A DNA stretch of 64,000 nt from Providencia burhodogranariea DSM 19968 (GTDB taxonomy: Bacteria; Pseudomonadota; Gammaproteobacteria; Enterobacterales; Enterobacteriaceae), in contig NZ_KB233222.1 of NCBI RefSeq assembly GCF_000314855.2, positions 1,575,163 through 1,639,162 on the forward strand, given 5' to 3'. A program made the position numbers and the translations under genes. Position 1 is the stretch's first letter, and each line of letters opens with the position of its first letter. This document shows, in pieces, positions 11,218 to 21,143 of this stretch. Below the pieces are notes generated by a model. It was not told where the DNA came from. It did no database searches and was given only the letters and a program-made list of their open reading frames with translations.

Positions 11218-12309
11218 ATGGGTTTTAAATGCGGTATCGTTGGTCTGCCTAACGTAGGTAAATCTACACTGTTTAATGCGCTGACCAAAGCCGGCATCGA
11301 AGCAGCCAACTTCCCTTTCTGTACGATTGAGCCGAATACTGGTGTTGTACCAATGCCAGACCCACGTCTTGATCAATTGGCTGAAATTGTAAAACCACAG
11401 CGTATTTTACCTACCACGATGGAGTTTGTTGACATCGCCGGTCTTGTTAAAGGCGCTTCTAAAGGTGAAGGTTTAGGTAACCAATTCCTAACTAACATTC
11501 GTGAAACTGAAGCTATTGGTCATGTTGTTCGCTGCTTTGAAGATGACAATATCATCCACGTTGCAGGCCAAGTTAATCCAGCTGAAGATATCGACGTTAT
11601 TAATACTGAGCTTGCATTAGCTGACCTCGACACCTGTGAACGTGCTATACACCGTGTACAAAAACGTGCTAAAGGCGGCGATAAAGACGCTAAAGCAGAA
11701 TTAGAAGCGTTGGAAAAATGTTTGCCTCATTTATCAGAAGCTGGCATGTTGCGCACTTTAAACCTCAGTATTGAGGATAAAGCAGCAATCCGTTATTTAA
11801 GCTTCTTGACACTGAAACCAACGATGTATATTGCTAACGTCAACGAAGATGGATTCGAAAACAACCCATTCTTAGATGTCGTATATAAAATTGCAGAAGC
11901 TGAAGGTTCAGTCGTTGTTCCTGTTTGTGCTGCTATTGAATCTGATATCGCTGAGCTGGAAGATGAAGAACGTGAAGAATTCATGGCAGATCTAGGCATT
12001 GAAGAGCCAGGTTTAAACCGTGTAATCCGTGCAGGCTATGAGTTACTTGATCTACAAACTTATTTCACTGCGGGTGTAAAAGAAGTTCGTGCTTGGACCA
12101 TTCCAGTTGGTGCAACAGCGCCACAAGCAGCTGGTAAAATCCACACTGATTTTGAAAAAGGCTTTATCCGTGCGCAAACTATCGCATTTGATGATTTTAT
12201 CAAATACCGTGGTGAGCAAGGAGCGAAAGAAGCTGGCAGAATGCGTGCTGAAGGTAAAGATTACGTTGTACAAGACGGTGATGTATTAAACTTTCTATTT
12301 AATGTGTAA
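11218..12309 (+). CDS. ychF: Redox-regulated ATPase YchF
   Basis: An Obg-family P-loop protein that binds ATP rather than GTP, associates with ribosomes and is a negative factor in oxidative stress responses. It is 363 aa, the usual length. The G1 loop GLPNVGKS is at 9-16 and the switch region [12 protein letters not shown] follows; a coiled-coil insertion and a C-terminal TGS domain (about 275-362) complete the family layout. AAGGTGAG precedes the ATG at good spacing. Confidence 0.96.
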   Translation: MGFKCGIVGLPNVGKSTLFNALTKAGIEAANFPFCTIEPNTGVVPMPDPRLDQLAEIVKPQRILPTTMEFVDIAGLVKGASKGEGLGNQFLTNIRETEAIGHVVRCFEDDNIIHVAGQVNPAEDIDVINTELALADLDTCERAIHRVQKRAKGGDKDAKAELEALEKCLPHLSEAGMLRTLNLSIEDKAAIRYLSFLTLKPTMYIANVNEDGFENNPFLDVVYKIAEAEGSVVVPVCAAIESDIAELEDEEREEFMADLGIEEPGLNRVIRAGYELLDLQTYFTAGVKEVRAWTIPVGATAPQAAGKIHTDFEKGFIRAQTIAFDDFIKYRGEQGAKEAGRMRAEGKDYVVQDGDVLNFLFNV

Positions 12310-12363
12310 GCCTATACTCTAGTATCATATTGTCTCACTAAGTATCACCCTCTCAAAAAACAG

Positions 12364-12395
12364 CACAAAGTTCATAATGTTATGTGAACTTTGTG
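12364..12395 (+). terminator. ychF terminator
   Basis: CACAAAGTTCA at 12364-12374 pairs with TGAACTTTGTG at 12385-12395, an 11-bp perfect stem followed by TTTCTTA. Confidence 0.75.
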
Positions 12396-12520
12396 TTTCT
12401 TATCTTCTCAGTTTGTCTCATTAAAGCTCAAATTAAAGTGTGTTCTGCGCAACTAAATCAGAATAGCAAATTCGATAAGGTATTGTGACATTTTACGAGT
12501 TTATAGCGACCAATTAAATA

Positions 12521-12554
12521 AATAACGGCCTCATATACACAGCCGCTATTTATA
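12521..12554 (-). terminator. Terminator of the oxidoreductase operon
   Basis: On the minus strand an AAATAGCGGC...GCCGTTATTT imperfect hairpin is followed by a T-rich stretch, about 20 nt after the cytochrome c gene stop. Confidence 0.5.
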
Positions 12555-12570
12555 TTAGAGTTTGATACTG

Positions 12571-13869
12571 CTATTTAACTTCAGTTTCAGCACGTAATTG
12601 AGCTACCTTTTGCTCTAAGTTAGGCCATGGTGCTTTATCGGTAAATGTTGTTCTTAGGTAATTTAATAATGTCGCAATTTGCTGGTCACTTAAATTATGA
12701 CGAAAAGCAGGCATGCTACCTAAGCCTTCTGTCGCTTCAAACTCTATTCCATCTAAAACAACGCGAATTGTATTATCTGGTGCTTCTGCATATAAGTTAG
12801 TGTTTAAGGCTAAAGCGGGTCGCACACCTGACATTTTCGCACCTTTTGTTTGTGCGTGACATGCCATACAAGCCCCTGAATATAATCTTGATCCTTCATT
12901 AGATAGTGGCTCAATTTTATCTTCCGTTTGCTGTACTATTTCCTGTGCTTTTGATGTTATCTGTTGATTATCAACCGAAGAGGTTAGATAAGTCGCAATA
13001 GCTTCCCTATCTTCTTCTGTCAATTGGGATGTCCCCTCACGGATTACAGGCGCCATCGGACCCGCAGCAACCCCATGATTAGCAGAGAAACCAGTGCGTA
13101 AAAATTCAGCCATATCTTGATGACTCCATGCAACCGGCACAGATTGATTACCTTTCAATGCAGGAGCAGTCCATTCCTCGGCTACCCCTCCCATCAAATG
13201 ATGCTCGCCCCCTTTTTCGCCAAATAAAATATCACGTGGGGAATGGCAAGCACTACAATGCCCTAGTCCCTCCGCAAGATAAGCTCCTCGGTTCCACTCA
13301 TCACTTTGCATCGAATCAGGCGCTATTGGTCCAGCCGTTAAATACAACTGATTCCATGCCCATATTCCTTGGCGAATATTAAAAGGAAAGGTTAAAGATG
13401 TTTTTGCTGGTTGATAGTGAATCGGTTTTTGACTCATTAGCCATGCATAAAGATCATGCAAATCATTATCTGTAGTGTGAGTAAATGCAGTATAAGGAAA
13501 TGCAGGATATAAATAATTCCCTTCGCGAGAGACACCATGACGCATGGCTCGCTCAAATGCCTCATATGACCAAGTACCAATCCCAGTTTCAATATCAGGG
13601 GTTATATTGGTGGTATAAATGGTACCAAACGGTATTTCCATCGCTAAACCACCTGTGTTTGTCTCACCACCCGGTCGTGTATGACATACTGCACAATCCC
13701 CTAATGCAGCTAACTTTTCACCGCGTGCAATTTGTTCCGCAGAAAAAGTTGGCATTGAGTCTGCCTTTAATGGCTCAATTGCAGATTGCCAACTCAAAGC
13801 TAATCCACCAACAGCCACAATCACAACAGCAAGAGCGCTATAACCAAAGATTTTTTTTGCTTTACTCAT
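12571..13869 (-). CDS. Triheme cytochrome c, dehydrogenase subunit
   Basis: A 432-residue membrane-anchored periplasmic cytochrome with one N-terminal hydrophobic segment (about 7-25) and three CxxCH heme-attachment motifs at Cys59-His63, Cys205-His209 and Cys334-His338. It resembles the electron-accepting cytochrome subunits of alcohol, aldehyde and nicotinate dehydrogenases. Its start overlaps the end of the molybdenum-subunit gene by 8 nt, so it should carry electrons from that enzyme to the respiratory chain. The physiological substrate is not determined by the sequence. Confidence 0.88.
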   Translation of the reverse strand: MSKAKKIFGYSALAVVIVAVGGLALSWQSAIEPLKADSMPTFSAEQIARGEKLAALGDCAVCHTRPGGETNTGGLAMEIPFGTIYTTNITPDIETGIGTWSYEAFERAMRHGVSREGNYLYPAFPYTAFTHTTDNDLHDLYAWLMSQKPIHYQPAKTSLTFPFNIRQGIWAWNQLYLTAGPIAPDSMQSDEWNRGAYLAEGLGHCSACHSPRDILFGEKGGEHHLMGGVAEEWTAPALKGNQSVPVAWSHQDMAEFLRTGFSANHGVAAGPMAPVIREGTSQLTEEDREAIATYLTSSVDNQQITSKAQEIVQQTEDKIEPLSNEGSRLYSGACMACHAQTKGAKMSGVRPALALNTNLYAEAPDNTIRVVLDGIEFEATEGLGSMPAFRHNLSDQQIATLLNYLRTTFTDKAPWPNLEQKVAQLRAETEVK

Positions 13870-16138
13870 TGTTCGCTCCTTGACTTTTCGCAGCCATATT
13901 CACTGCATGTAAAACACGTTCAGGTGTAAATGGCACTTCCCTCATTCGAACGCCTAATGCATCAAATAGTGCATTAGCAACTGCCGCCGCACTTGGTACA
14001 GATGCTGATTCACCTGCTCCCATAGGCGGTTCATCAGGATATTCCATTAGTTGAATGTCGATTTCGGGCAATTCATCGAAGCGTAAAATAGGATATCCAC
14101 CCCATTCAAGTGAGGTTGTTCCCGATTTGTCAAAGGTTGCAAACTCTTTTAATACACGGCTACATGACTGAATAATGTTGCCATGAACTTGGTGCTTAAC
14201 TCCATCAGGGTTAATCATCTGTCCACAATCATGAGCGACATAAACTTTTTTGATCAGTATTTGCCCTGTACGACGATTAACGGTTAGATCACATACCCAA
14301 GCAGCCCATGCAGCTCCAAAACCAGGAAATTTACTATGAAAGTAACGCGCCCAAGCAAATCCTCTGCCACTAACAATTTCTTGGCTCGTAGGCGCAGGAT
14401 TACTATGCATAGGGCCACCAATCCAATTCGCTTGCTTTTTCACCGCATTAATTAAAGCGATAGCACGAGGATCATCTAAATATTTCAAGCGATAATCGAT
14501 AGGATCTTGCTGAGCAAGATAAGCAACTTCATCAATCCAAGATTCATGAGCAAATACATTAGGAAGTGCGGAAACACCTCGCATCCAAGAAGCTCTAACA
14601 ACAGGTGCAGTATCTTTAGAAATAGCACGTAGATGTGGATATAAATATTGAGGGATAGCCGTACGATCCCCCATTTGTTGAATATCCGGCTTGTTCTCTT
14701 TTTTCCCAGTCAAAATAAGCGACAAGGTAGTAGCATTATTCGACGGATAGCGGGTGCTTATTTCGTAAGCACCCACCTCTTTATTTTTATCAATTCCACC
14801 GCGAATTTTAATTAACTGGCCTGTCCCTTTAGGCTCCCAACCAGCTTCTTGTTCTCGCATCAATTGAACTCGTACAGGGCGCCCAGTGGCTTGAGAAAGT
14901 AGAACTGCATCTGCACTAACATCATCAGCCCCATTACGTCCATAGCAACCAGATGCCTCCATACGATGGACGTGTATTTCATACAAATCTCTATCAAGTT
15001 GCAATGCCAAATCTTTACGTAAATCATGAGGATTTTGTGTACCTGACCAAACATCCACTTTATCGGTACGTACATCAGCGATAGCACAAGATGGACCAAT
15101 TGAGGCGTGCAAATGATATGGCCAAACATAATCAGCATTCAGTGTCTGATGAAGATTTGCTAATGCCGCATCAACCCCTTCATCGTCTCTCAATACTCTA
15201 TCTTGGCTTGGTAATGCATCGAGGGTATAATGCAACTTATCAAGGGTTAAATCGGGCAACCCTTGCCACTCCTTCCATTTGATTTTTAGCTGACGCATTG
15301 CTTCTACCGCTTGTTCTTCACGCTCAGCAACTACACCAACAAAATCATTAATATGGACAATTTTTACAATACCTTGTAAGTGAGAAATTGAACTTTCATC
15401 AATAGAAATCAAGCTATTACCAAGTGGTGCGCTGCTATCCGCTCCTGCATATGGTGGGCGAATAACTCTTCCATGCAGCATATTGGGCACACGCATATCA
15501 TGTACCCAAGTTAATTCGCCTGTCACTTTTGCGCGTATATCTACACGGGGGATCGGTTTTCCAACATAAATAGCATCGGACGTAGGTTTTAATCTAACGC
15601 TTTCGTCTAACTCAAAATGAAGATTTTGCCCTTTAGCTAATTGCGCATAACTCAAACGGCGTTCAGGTTGTGCAATAACAAAAACATATCCATGCTCTGC
15701 AATGACTTCCTCAATCGGAACATTCAATGCTTTCGCTGCAAGAACCGTTAACTGAATGCGTACTTGAGCCGCTGCACGGCGCAAAGGTATTGATGTGACT
15801 TGAATAGTTGCACTTGCAATAGTTGGGCCCTGATCTGGTGTACTTTGAGTATCCCCAAGTATCATCGTCACCGATTCAAAAGAAACTCCAATTTCATCCG
15901 CAACAATTTGTGCAAGAGAGGTCCGGATCCCTGTCCCTAGATCAACATGCCCATTAAATGCAGTGACACTACCATCAGCAGCTAGCGCAATAAAACTATC
16001 TACATAATTAAGCGGAATCACCGCATTTTTATCTGTCGTTTTTTCTGCTGCAAATGAGATAGATGGCAACATATTACTAACAACAACAGCCCCACCCATT
16101 TGGAGTAACCGACGCCGAGTGATATCTAGCATACTCAT
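13862..16138 (-). CDS. Molybdopterin-binding oxidoreductase subunit, IorB/NicB-like
   Basis: A 758-residue xanthine-oxidase-family large subunit. The N-terminus carries a twin-arginine signal (TRRRLLQMGG), implying folded export with cofactor to the periplasm. The Mo-binding regions typical of isoquinoline 1-oxidoreductase and nicotinate dehydrogenase large subunits follow, including GHVDLGTGIRTSLAQI near the N-terminus and a GAGESASVP motif near the C-terminus containing the base-catalyst Glu. It overlaps the 2Fe-2S gene upstream by 4 nt and the cytochrome gene downstream. No XdhC-type sulfuration or insertion factor is encoded nearby, so maturation must rely on a gene elsewhere. The substrate is unknown. 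Confidence 0.9.
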   Translation of the reverse strand: MSMLDITRRRLLQMGGAVVVSNMLPSISFAAEKTTDKNAVIPLNYVDSFIALAADGSVTAFNGHVDLGTGIRTSLAQIVADEIGVSFESVTMILGDTQSTPDQGPTIASATIQVTSIPLRRAAAQVRIQLTVLAAKALNVPIEEVIAEHGYVFVIAQPERRLSYAQLAKGQNLHFELDESVRLKPTSDAIYVGKPIPRVDIRAKVTGELTWVHDMRVPNMLHGRVIRPPYAGADSSAPLGNSLISIDESSISHLQGIVKIVHINDFVGVVAEREEQAVEAMRQLKIKWKEWQGLPDLTLDKLHYTLDALPSQDRVLRDDEGVDAALANLHQTLNADYVWPYHLHASIGPSCAIADVRTDKVDVWSGTQNPHDLRKDLALQLDRDLYEIHVHRMEASGCYGRNGADDVSADAVLLSQATGRPVRVQLMREQEAGWEPKGTGQLIKIRGGIDKNKEVGAYEISTRYPSNNATTLSLILTGKKENKPDIQQMGDRTAIPQYLYPHLRAISKDTAPVVRASWMRGVSALPNVFAHESWIDEVAYLAQQDPIDYRLKYLDDPRAIALINAVKKQANWIGGPMHSNPAPTSQEIVSGRGFAWARYFHSKFPGFGAAWAAWVCDLTVNRRTGQILIKKVYVAHDCGQMINPDGVKHQVHGNIIQSCSRVLKEFATFDKSGTTSLEWGGYPILRFDELPEIDIQLMEYPDEPPMGAGESASVPSAAAVANALFDALGVRMREVPFTPERVLHAVNMAAKSQGANNE

Positions 16139-16608
16139 ACTTCACCGCCTTGTGCGATAATTATTTTGGCTTTTTGAGCTGCTTGTAAAATCTCCACATG
16201 AGTTCCACAACGACATAAATTAAAAGCGAGTTCTTTTTTTATCTCTTCTTCACTTGCATTAGGATTACGTTTAAATAAAGCCACAAGTGTCATTATCATA
16301 CCGTTAGTGCAATAACCACATTGTGCTGCCTGCTCATCGATAAATCCTTGTTGTACAGGATGAAGCTTATCGCCATCACTAATACCTTCTAATGTCGTAA
16401 TTCTTCTATTTTCTACGGCTGATAAAGGTGTTGAACAAGAACGAACAACTTTTCCATCGATTAATACGCTACACGCGCCACACTCCCCCAAACCACAACC
16501 ATATTTAGGACCATTTAATTTTAAATCATTACGTAATACATAAAGAAGTGGTGTTGATGGGGAAACGTTAGTTAATTCAATCAGTTTTCCATTGATATCT
16601 AATTGCAT
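16135..16608 (-). CDS. 2Fe-2S subunit of molybdenum oxidoreductase
   Basis: A 157-residue small subunit of the xanthine-oxidase family. The plant-type 2Fe-2S cluster ligands are Cys38, Cys43, Cys46 and Cys58; the second cluster uses Cys97, Cys100, Cys132 and Cys134. It has no signal peptide, so it is presumably exported with the Tat-targeted large subunit. ATG 16608 was chosen over an in-frame GTG at 16623 because AAAGAGAG, a good ribosome site, lies inside that extension. It heads the operon, and its ribosome-binding region carries a RyhB-complementary decamer. Confidence 0.9.
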   Translation of the reverse strand: MQLDINGKLIELTNVSPSTPLLYVLRNDLKLNGPKYGCGLGECGACSVLIDGKVVRSCSTPLSAVENRRITTLEGISDGDKLHPVQQGFIDEQAAQCGYCTNGMIMTLVALFKRNPNASEEEIKKELAFNLCRCGTHVEILQAAQKAKIIIAQGGEV

Positions 16609-16619
16609 ATATCTCTCTT

Positions 16620-16629
16620 TCACATTGCT
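16620..16629 (-). promoter_or_regulatory. Possible RyhB pairing site, oxidoreductase operon
   Basis: The mRNA strand reads AGCAATGTGA, complementary to TCACATTGCT in the RyhB core, at -21 to -12 from the start codon and directly upstream of the Shine-Dalgarno AAAGAGAG. This is the same offset as the longer site in hemA. Ten nt alone could be chance; the position and the iron-rich product make it plausible. Confidence 0.45.
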
Positions 16630-17222
16630 AATTAAAATAAATTTATATATTGGATATATTAGTTTTATGATTATATTATTTTCTTAATAAGAATATCATA
16701 TATTCTTATTCTGATTAGCTACATTATGTGCTATGAAAAACTTTCTTACACAAATACTAAAAATATAAGTATTCACACGCAGAACCACATAGCGATGAAT
16801 AAATTCAACAGTATTCCACTAACAAGATAGGATTAATTAGAATACCTCTCATTGATAACCCTAACTCCTTAATAGAGAAATATATGATTAGCAAGGAATA
16901 ATAAATTATTCTTATTTGTATTTTTTCACATGTTATTCAATGATGTATAGAAATTATAATAATTATTGTTTTAGTCTCAAAATATATAAGACTGAATCAA
17001 TCGAGAGTAATATAATCATTAAATGAGTTTTATTACCTATCACTGACTCACTAATTTAATCTGTTTTCAAAAAAATAGATTAATATCATTTAGAAGTATT
17101 AGATAACTAAAGTTACTCTAAAAATTAAATATGCCTAATATGACAAATAAATTAAACTAATTATTAATCAAGGCATCAGTAAAATAACTGACACCCAAAT
17201 AAATAAAATTAATTCATTATGA
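16630..17222. other. AT-rich intergenic region
   Basis: About 590 bp, strongly AT-rich, with no protein-like frame and no clear hairpin. It contains the promoter of the oxidoreductase operon and the 3' flank of the acylase gene. Confidence 0.5.
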
Positions 17223-18302
17223 TTACTTAGCCTGAGAAAGTATATTCCCTTCCCATCCATTTTGTGCGTAATCATTTAAATGCATAATCTGTTTCACAGG
17301 CTGCCCTTCCGCAAAGTTAATTTGTTTTAGTGGTACCCAAACTTGTGATGCCGCAAATGTAGATTTAAAATGATATTCGCTATGGCTAAGATCTGAAATT
17401 GTAGTCCAATAAGTTCCAACGCCTTTGTTTTGCTCAGGTCTTTTCCCATATTTTTCATACATATCAATAACTTTTTGTTCTCCTGCCTCTGTAGGTGAAC
17501 CCATCGGGTAAGCCACGTTATTCATCACAGACAAAATAAACCCTTGCGCCTGATTTTTATTGTCTGGCTGTGGTAGGTTTTTTAAATCATAACTAGCGCG
17601 GACTAAACGCTGATCTGCATCTAACCCTCCAGGAATTTCACTACGTTTAGCATGTTCATATTTAGCCAAATTTTTCAATTGTTTATCATAAGATGGTGGA
17701 TTAGTCATCACTCGATAATTTTTGTTATGATAAATATTTACTTTACCATCGTCTATTTCGATAATAGCGGAATCCCCTGTTATATCCTCAATCGCGATAT
17801 GTTTAGTATCAGTAGCATAGTCAATAGGAACTAAAACAGCAGACAAACGGACATCATTGCGAATAGCCTCAACAGCTTGATCGACAGTAGCAAAATTATC
17901 CAAAATATAACTGACCCAAGCACGGCTCTCAATGACAGGTTTATCTTGATTATCTTTTTGCTGCTGGCTGCCGTTAGTATAGAAGAGCGTATGTGCTGCT
18001 AATCCTTTTTCATTCATGCCATCCATTGGGAAAAGGTTATCGGCATAAATAACAACGCTACCATATTGTGTTTTCCATTGAGCAGAGTTTGTTGAATCTC
18101 CACCATTGTGGGCAATACCACGTGGTGTGATAATCAGAGACGGATCAACTGGGCTAAAAAAGTCTAAATTACGTGCACTCACCATATAGTCAGGATACAT
18201 ATTCATAAAAACACGAGAACAAGCTTGTGCCCCTGTAACTAAACTAGCACTCAATGTTGCTCCAATTAATAGCGAAACAATTTTTTTTGTATGTTTTTTC
18301 AT
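17223..18302 (-). CDS. Secreted Ntn hydrolase, penicillin V acylase / bile salt hydrolase family
   Basis: A 359-residue choloylglycine-hydrolase-family (linear amide C-N hydrolase) enzyme. A Sec signal peptide ends ...GAQA and is followed by Cys28, the expected N-terminal nucleophile of this Ntn family. The mature N-terminus CSRVFMN and the downstream SARNLDF motif (the Arg/Asp pair) support activity. Gram-negative members act in the periplasm on penicillin V, acyl-homoserine lactones or bile salts; sequence alone does not decide among them. It is divergent from a LysR gene, with a GGGAAAT/ATTTCCC pair in the shared promoter region (18353-18391). Confidence 0.88.
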   Translation of the reverse strand: MKKHTKKIVSLLIGATLSASLVTGAQACSRVFMNMYPDYMVSARNLDFFSPVDPSLIITPRGIAHNGGDSTNSAQWKTQYGSVVIYADNLFPMDGMNEKGLAAHTLFYTNGSQQQKDNQDKPVIESRAWVSYILDNFATVDQAVEAIRNDVRLSAVLVPIDYATDTKHIAIEDITGDSAIIEIDDGKVNIYHNKNYRVMTNPPSYDKQLKNLAKYEHAKRSEIPGGLDADQRLVRASYDLKNLPQPDNKNQAQGFILSVMNNVAYPMGSPTEAGEQKVIDMYEKYGKRPEQNKGVGTYWTTISDLSHSEYHFKSTFAASQVWVPLKQINFAEGQPVKQIMHLNDYAQNGWEGNILSQAK

Positions 18303-18427
18303 CTTTTTTTCCTTATGTATGGGCTTTCTAATAAAGCGATGATAAAACGGCAGGGAAATAGCATAGAGTTCATGTACGGGGGAATTTCCCTCACAAAAAT
18401 TAAAAAATCTAAGGATGGAATGATATT

Positions 18428-19294
18428 ATGGGAAAATTACGATTTTCACTGATGCAAATTGAAGCTTTTACTTGCGTTTGTGAGGCTGGGAATTTTACAC
18501 TCGCAGCAAAACGACTTAAAAAAGATCGTACTACTATTCGCGAATTGGTTGAGTACCTTGAATTAGATCTCGGTTATTTACTATTTGATCGTCAAACTCG
18601 CCCTTTACAATTGAGCCCGGCAGGAAAAAAACTATATCGTCAAGCTCGCTTATTTTTACAAGAAGCTGAGGCATTTGGTATTTTAGCAGAGCAAATACCT
18701 CAACAAGTCAACCAAAGCTATACTTTATGTTATGACCCATTCACTCCACGCCAATTTTTGGCTAATTTAGTTGTAGAATTACATCAACAAAATATCCAAC
18801 TTAATTTACTGATGATGGAACGAATAGATGCAGAAAATGCACTAGAAAATGGCATAGCAGATATTGCTATCTATCAAGCAATAAATCGTTCAATCAGTGA
18901 AAAATTTAAATGGCGAGCTATTGGCTCAATTGAATTTGCCGTTTATGCCAATGACGATTTTTTCCCTTCTGTGACCCCACTCCCGCTAATAACGCTCGCA
19001 TCAAAATGCCAAATAATTCCTTTTAGGGATTTACCTGAATCTATCTCTAAGCGCCTACAAATTTCCGATCATATCCAAATAATTAATGAGATTTCTTTAT
19101 TACAGTCTATGCTTGCCTCAGGTCTCGGCTGGGCATTTTTACCAACTCATTTACAACCAACATTATTGCCTAAAATAAAAATCTGGGATACGGAGTTAGG
19201 GCACCAAGGGTTACTACATCCCATGGTCGCGTTATGGAAACCAGGCCCGAATAATGGTTTGTTAAATATCATAAATCAATTGCAACAAATATAG
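18428..19294 (+). CDS. LysR-type transcriptional regulator
   Basis: A 288-residue LTTR. The N-terminal winged helix-turn-helix covers about 5-65 (FTLAAKRLKKDRTTIRELV) and a truncated-looking effector domain follows. It is divergent from the acylase gene and probably controls it. A dispersed repeat begins immediately after the stop codon, so the extreme C-terminus could have been altered by that insertion. Confidence 0.85.
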   Translation: MGKLRFSLMQIEAFTCVCEAGNFTLAAKRLKKDRTTIRELVEYLELDLGYLLFDRQTRPLQLSPAGKKLYRQARLFLQEAEAFGILAEQIPQQVNQSYTLCYDPFTPRQFLANLVVELHQQNIQLNLLMMERIDAENALENGIADIAIYQAINRSISEKFKWRAIGSIEFAVYANDDFFPSVTPLPLITLASKCQIIPFRDLPESISKRLQISDHIQIINEISLLQSMLASGLGWAFLPTHLQPTLLPKIKIWDTELGHQGLLHPMVALWKPGPNNGLLNIINQLQQI

Positions 19295-19295
19295 T

Positions 19296-19555
19296 GATAA
19301 AGATTGTTACCGCACTAATCGGTTTAAATAACAGCAATATAACCATATCACCTACTTAGGTGACTAAAAAAACATCCCCCTTTAAACCGTAAACGAAAAG
19401 CGCCCTTCGGGTTCGATTAAACGTGATTTTTCGCTGTATTGAGTGACTCTTACCTAGTTCACTAGGCAGCGAGCCACTCGCCTTGCTTCTTTTTGTCTTA
19501 ACTAAAGGCGTGTAATTCGAATAAAAATTGACCTTTAACGATAAACAGCCCCTAG
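19296..19555 (-). repeat. CTAGGG MITE-like element, copy 1
   Basis: Reverse-oriented copy of the family described at 41222-41498 and 51030-51283. It matches over the GATAAACAGCCCCTAG end, the AATTCGAATAAAAATTGACC block, the central palindrome with CCTAGTTCACTAGG and the GCACTAATCGG block. The terminal ~20 nt on the lysR side are missing, with the lysR stop codon taking their place. Confidence 0.75.
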
Positions 19556-19564
19556 AGTTGAACT

Positions 19565-20404
19565 CTAAAGAAAGTCACTCTCATCGTGACGTTCTCTTAA
19601 TTGCTCCGCTGGATCACCTTGGATCCTATTAACTCTACGCCCTCGTTTAACCGCTGGTCGCGCATATATCTCATCGGCCCAACGGATCACATGCTCATAC
19701 TCATGAACAGATAAAAATTCAGCCGCACCATATTGCCAACCTTTTACAAGTCCACCATACCATGGCCAAATTGCAATATCCGCAATGGTATATTTTTCAC
19801 CCGCGATATATTGATTGTTTGCGAGACGCTGATTTAACACATCAAGTTGGCGTTTAGTCTCCATGGCATATCGATTAATCGGATATTCATATTTCTCGGC
19901 AGCATAGGCATAAAAATGACCAAATCCACCGCCAACAAAGGGCGCAGAGCCCATTTGCCAAAATAACCATGAAAATGTTTCAGCACGTTCAGGCTGAGAA
20001 GTTGGTAAAAATGCAGAGAATTTTTCGGCTAAATAAGTAAGAATGGAGCCTGATTCAAAAATGCGAATAGGCTCTGAGCCACTTCTGTCAACTAATGCAG
20101 GAATTTTAGAATTTGGATTAATATCAACAAAACCCGAACCAAATTGGTCCCCATCACCAATATTTATAAGCCATGCATCATATTCAGCCTCTTTGATCCC
20201 TAATTCTAATAATTCCTCTAGCAAAATTGTCACTTTTTGTCCGTTAGGAGTACCCAGAGAATAAAGTTGCAGTGGGTGCTTACCAATTGGTAATGTTTTT
20301 TCATGTGTAGCACCTGAAACTGGGCGATTGATATTGGAAAATTTACCACCGCTACTTTGATTCCATTCCCAAACTTTAGGTGGGATATAAGTTGAATTAG
20401 CCAT
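19565..20404 (-). CDS. yghU: Glutathione S-transferase family protein YghU
   Basis: A 279-residue GST of the Nu class, like E. coli YghU and YfcG, which have disulfide-bond reductase activity using two glutathiones. The thioredoxin-fold domain (about 45-130, LYSLGTPNGQKVTILLEELLE, then the cis-Pro KIPALVDR) and the helical C-terminal domain (about 135-260, YTIADIAIWPWYG) are both complete. The next gene on the same strand is a second, broken GST. Confidence 0.92.
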   Translation of the reverse strand: MANSTYIPPKVWEWNQSSGGKFSNINRPVSGATHEKTLPIGKHPLQLYSLGTPNGQKVTILLEELLELGIKEAEYDAWLINIGDGDQFGSGFVDINPNSKIPALVDRSGSEPIRIFESGSILTYLAEKFSAFLPTSQPERAETFSWLFWQMGSAPFVGGGFGHFYAYAAEKYEYPINRYAMETKRQLDVLNQRLANNQYIAGEKYTIADIAIWPWYGGLVKGWQYGAAEFLSVHEYEHVIRWADEIYARPAVKRGRRVNRIQGDPAEQLRERHDESDFL

Positions 20405-20421
20405 ACGTTATTTCCTTACAT

Positions 20422-21143
20422 TCATGAGTCTAAAATAGAAAATTTTTCATTGTATTGAAGGTAGTTTGAAGGAAACAATGCGCGATTAGTTTCTTCGTCG
20501 CGAACTGTTTTATATTCAAATTCTTTACCCACTAAACGGGCCTGTAAGACTGTTGGTCTAGCTTATTAAACAAACGCTGCAAATTAGGGTAATTTTCAAA
20601 GGGATTTTCTATGTCTTTGAACACACGTGAAATACGATCTAACCAGCCCCAACTTGAAATATCTGCAATCGTAAAGCTATCACCAACAACATATTCTCTT
20701 CCCACTAAGTGGGTATCTAATACTTGATAATGGCGTTCAATTTCACGGCGATAGCGATTAATCGCATAATCGGAACCTTCTGGTGCAGCATATTGGAAGT
20801 GAACCGCTTGCCCAGAAAAAGGCCCTATTCCACTTGCTATAAACAGTAGCCAAGATAGAAGTTCAGGTCTATCAGAGGAAGCCCCTAATAACGCGCCCTA
20901 TTTTTCTGCAAGGTAAAGAAAAATTGCTGTTGAATCAAATACTCTAACTTCTTTATCATCAAGTCCTTCTGTATCAATAATTGCTGACACTTTACCATTG
21001 GGATTAATTTTCCTAAATAATTCCGTATGTTGTTCACCTTTGCTCGTATCAATAGGAATAACCTGATACGGTAGTTTGAGTTCTTCTAATAAGAGAGCAA
21101 TTTTTAAGGGATTAGGTGTCGGATGAAAATAAAAACGGATCAT
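20422..21143 (-). pseudogene. Glutathione S-transferase pseudogene
   Basis: A second GST broken twice. It starts at ATG 21143 (MIRFYFHPTPNPLKIALLLEE) and reads LYLAEK to an in-frame TAG at 20898-20900. The same frame then continues with clear GST sequence (GALLG, RPELLSWLLFIASG, FTIADISSWGWLD). Near 20555 the frame must shift: another frame then gives RPTVLQARLVGKEFEYKT and ends at TGA 20422-20424. Family architecture runs across both lesions, so this is decay of a full-length gene. It lies just upstream of yghU on the same strand and may be a former duplicate or operon partner. Confidence 0.85.

Noticed and set aside
13485-13883. 132-aa plus-strand frame
   Set aside because: Antisense to the cytochrome c gene with three CxxCH motifs.
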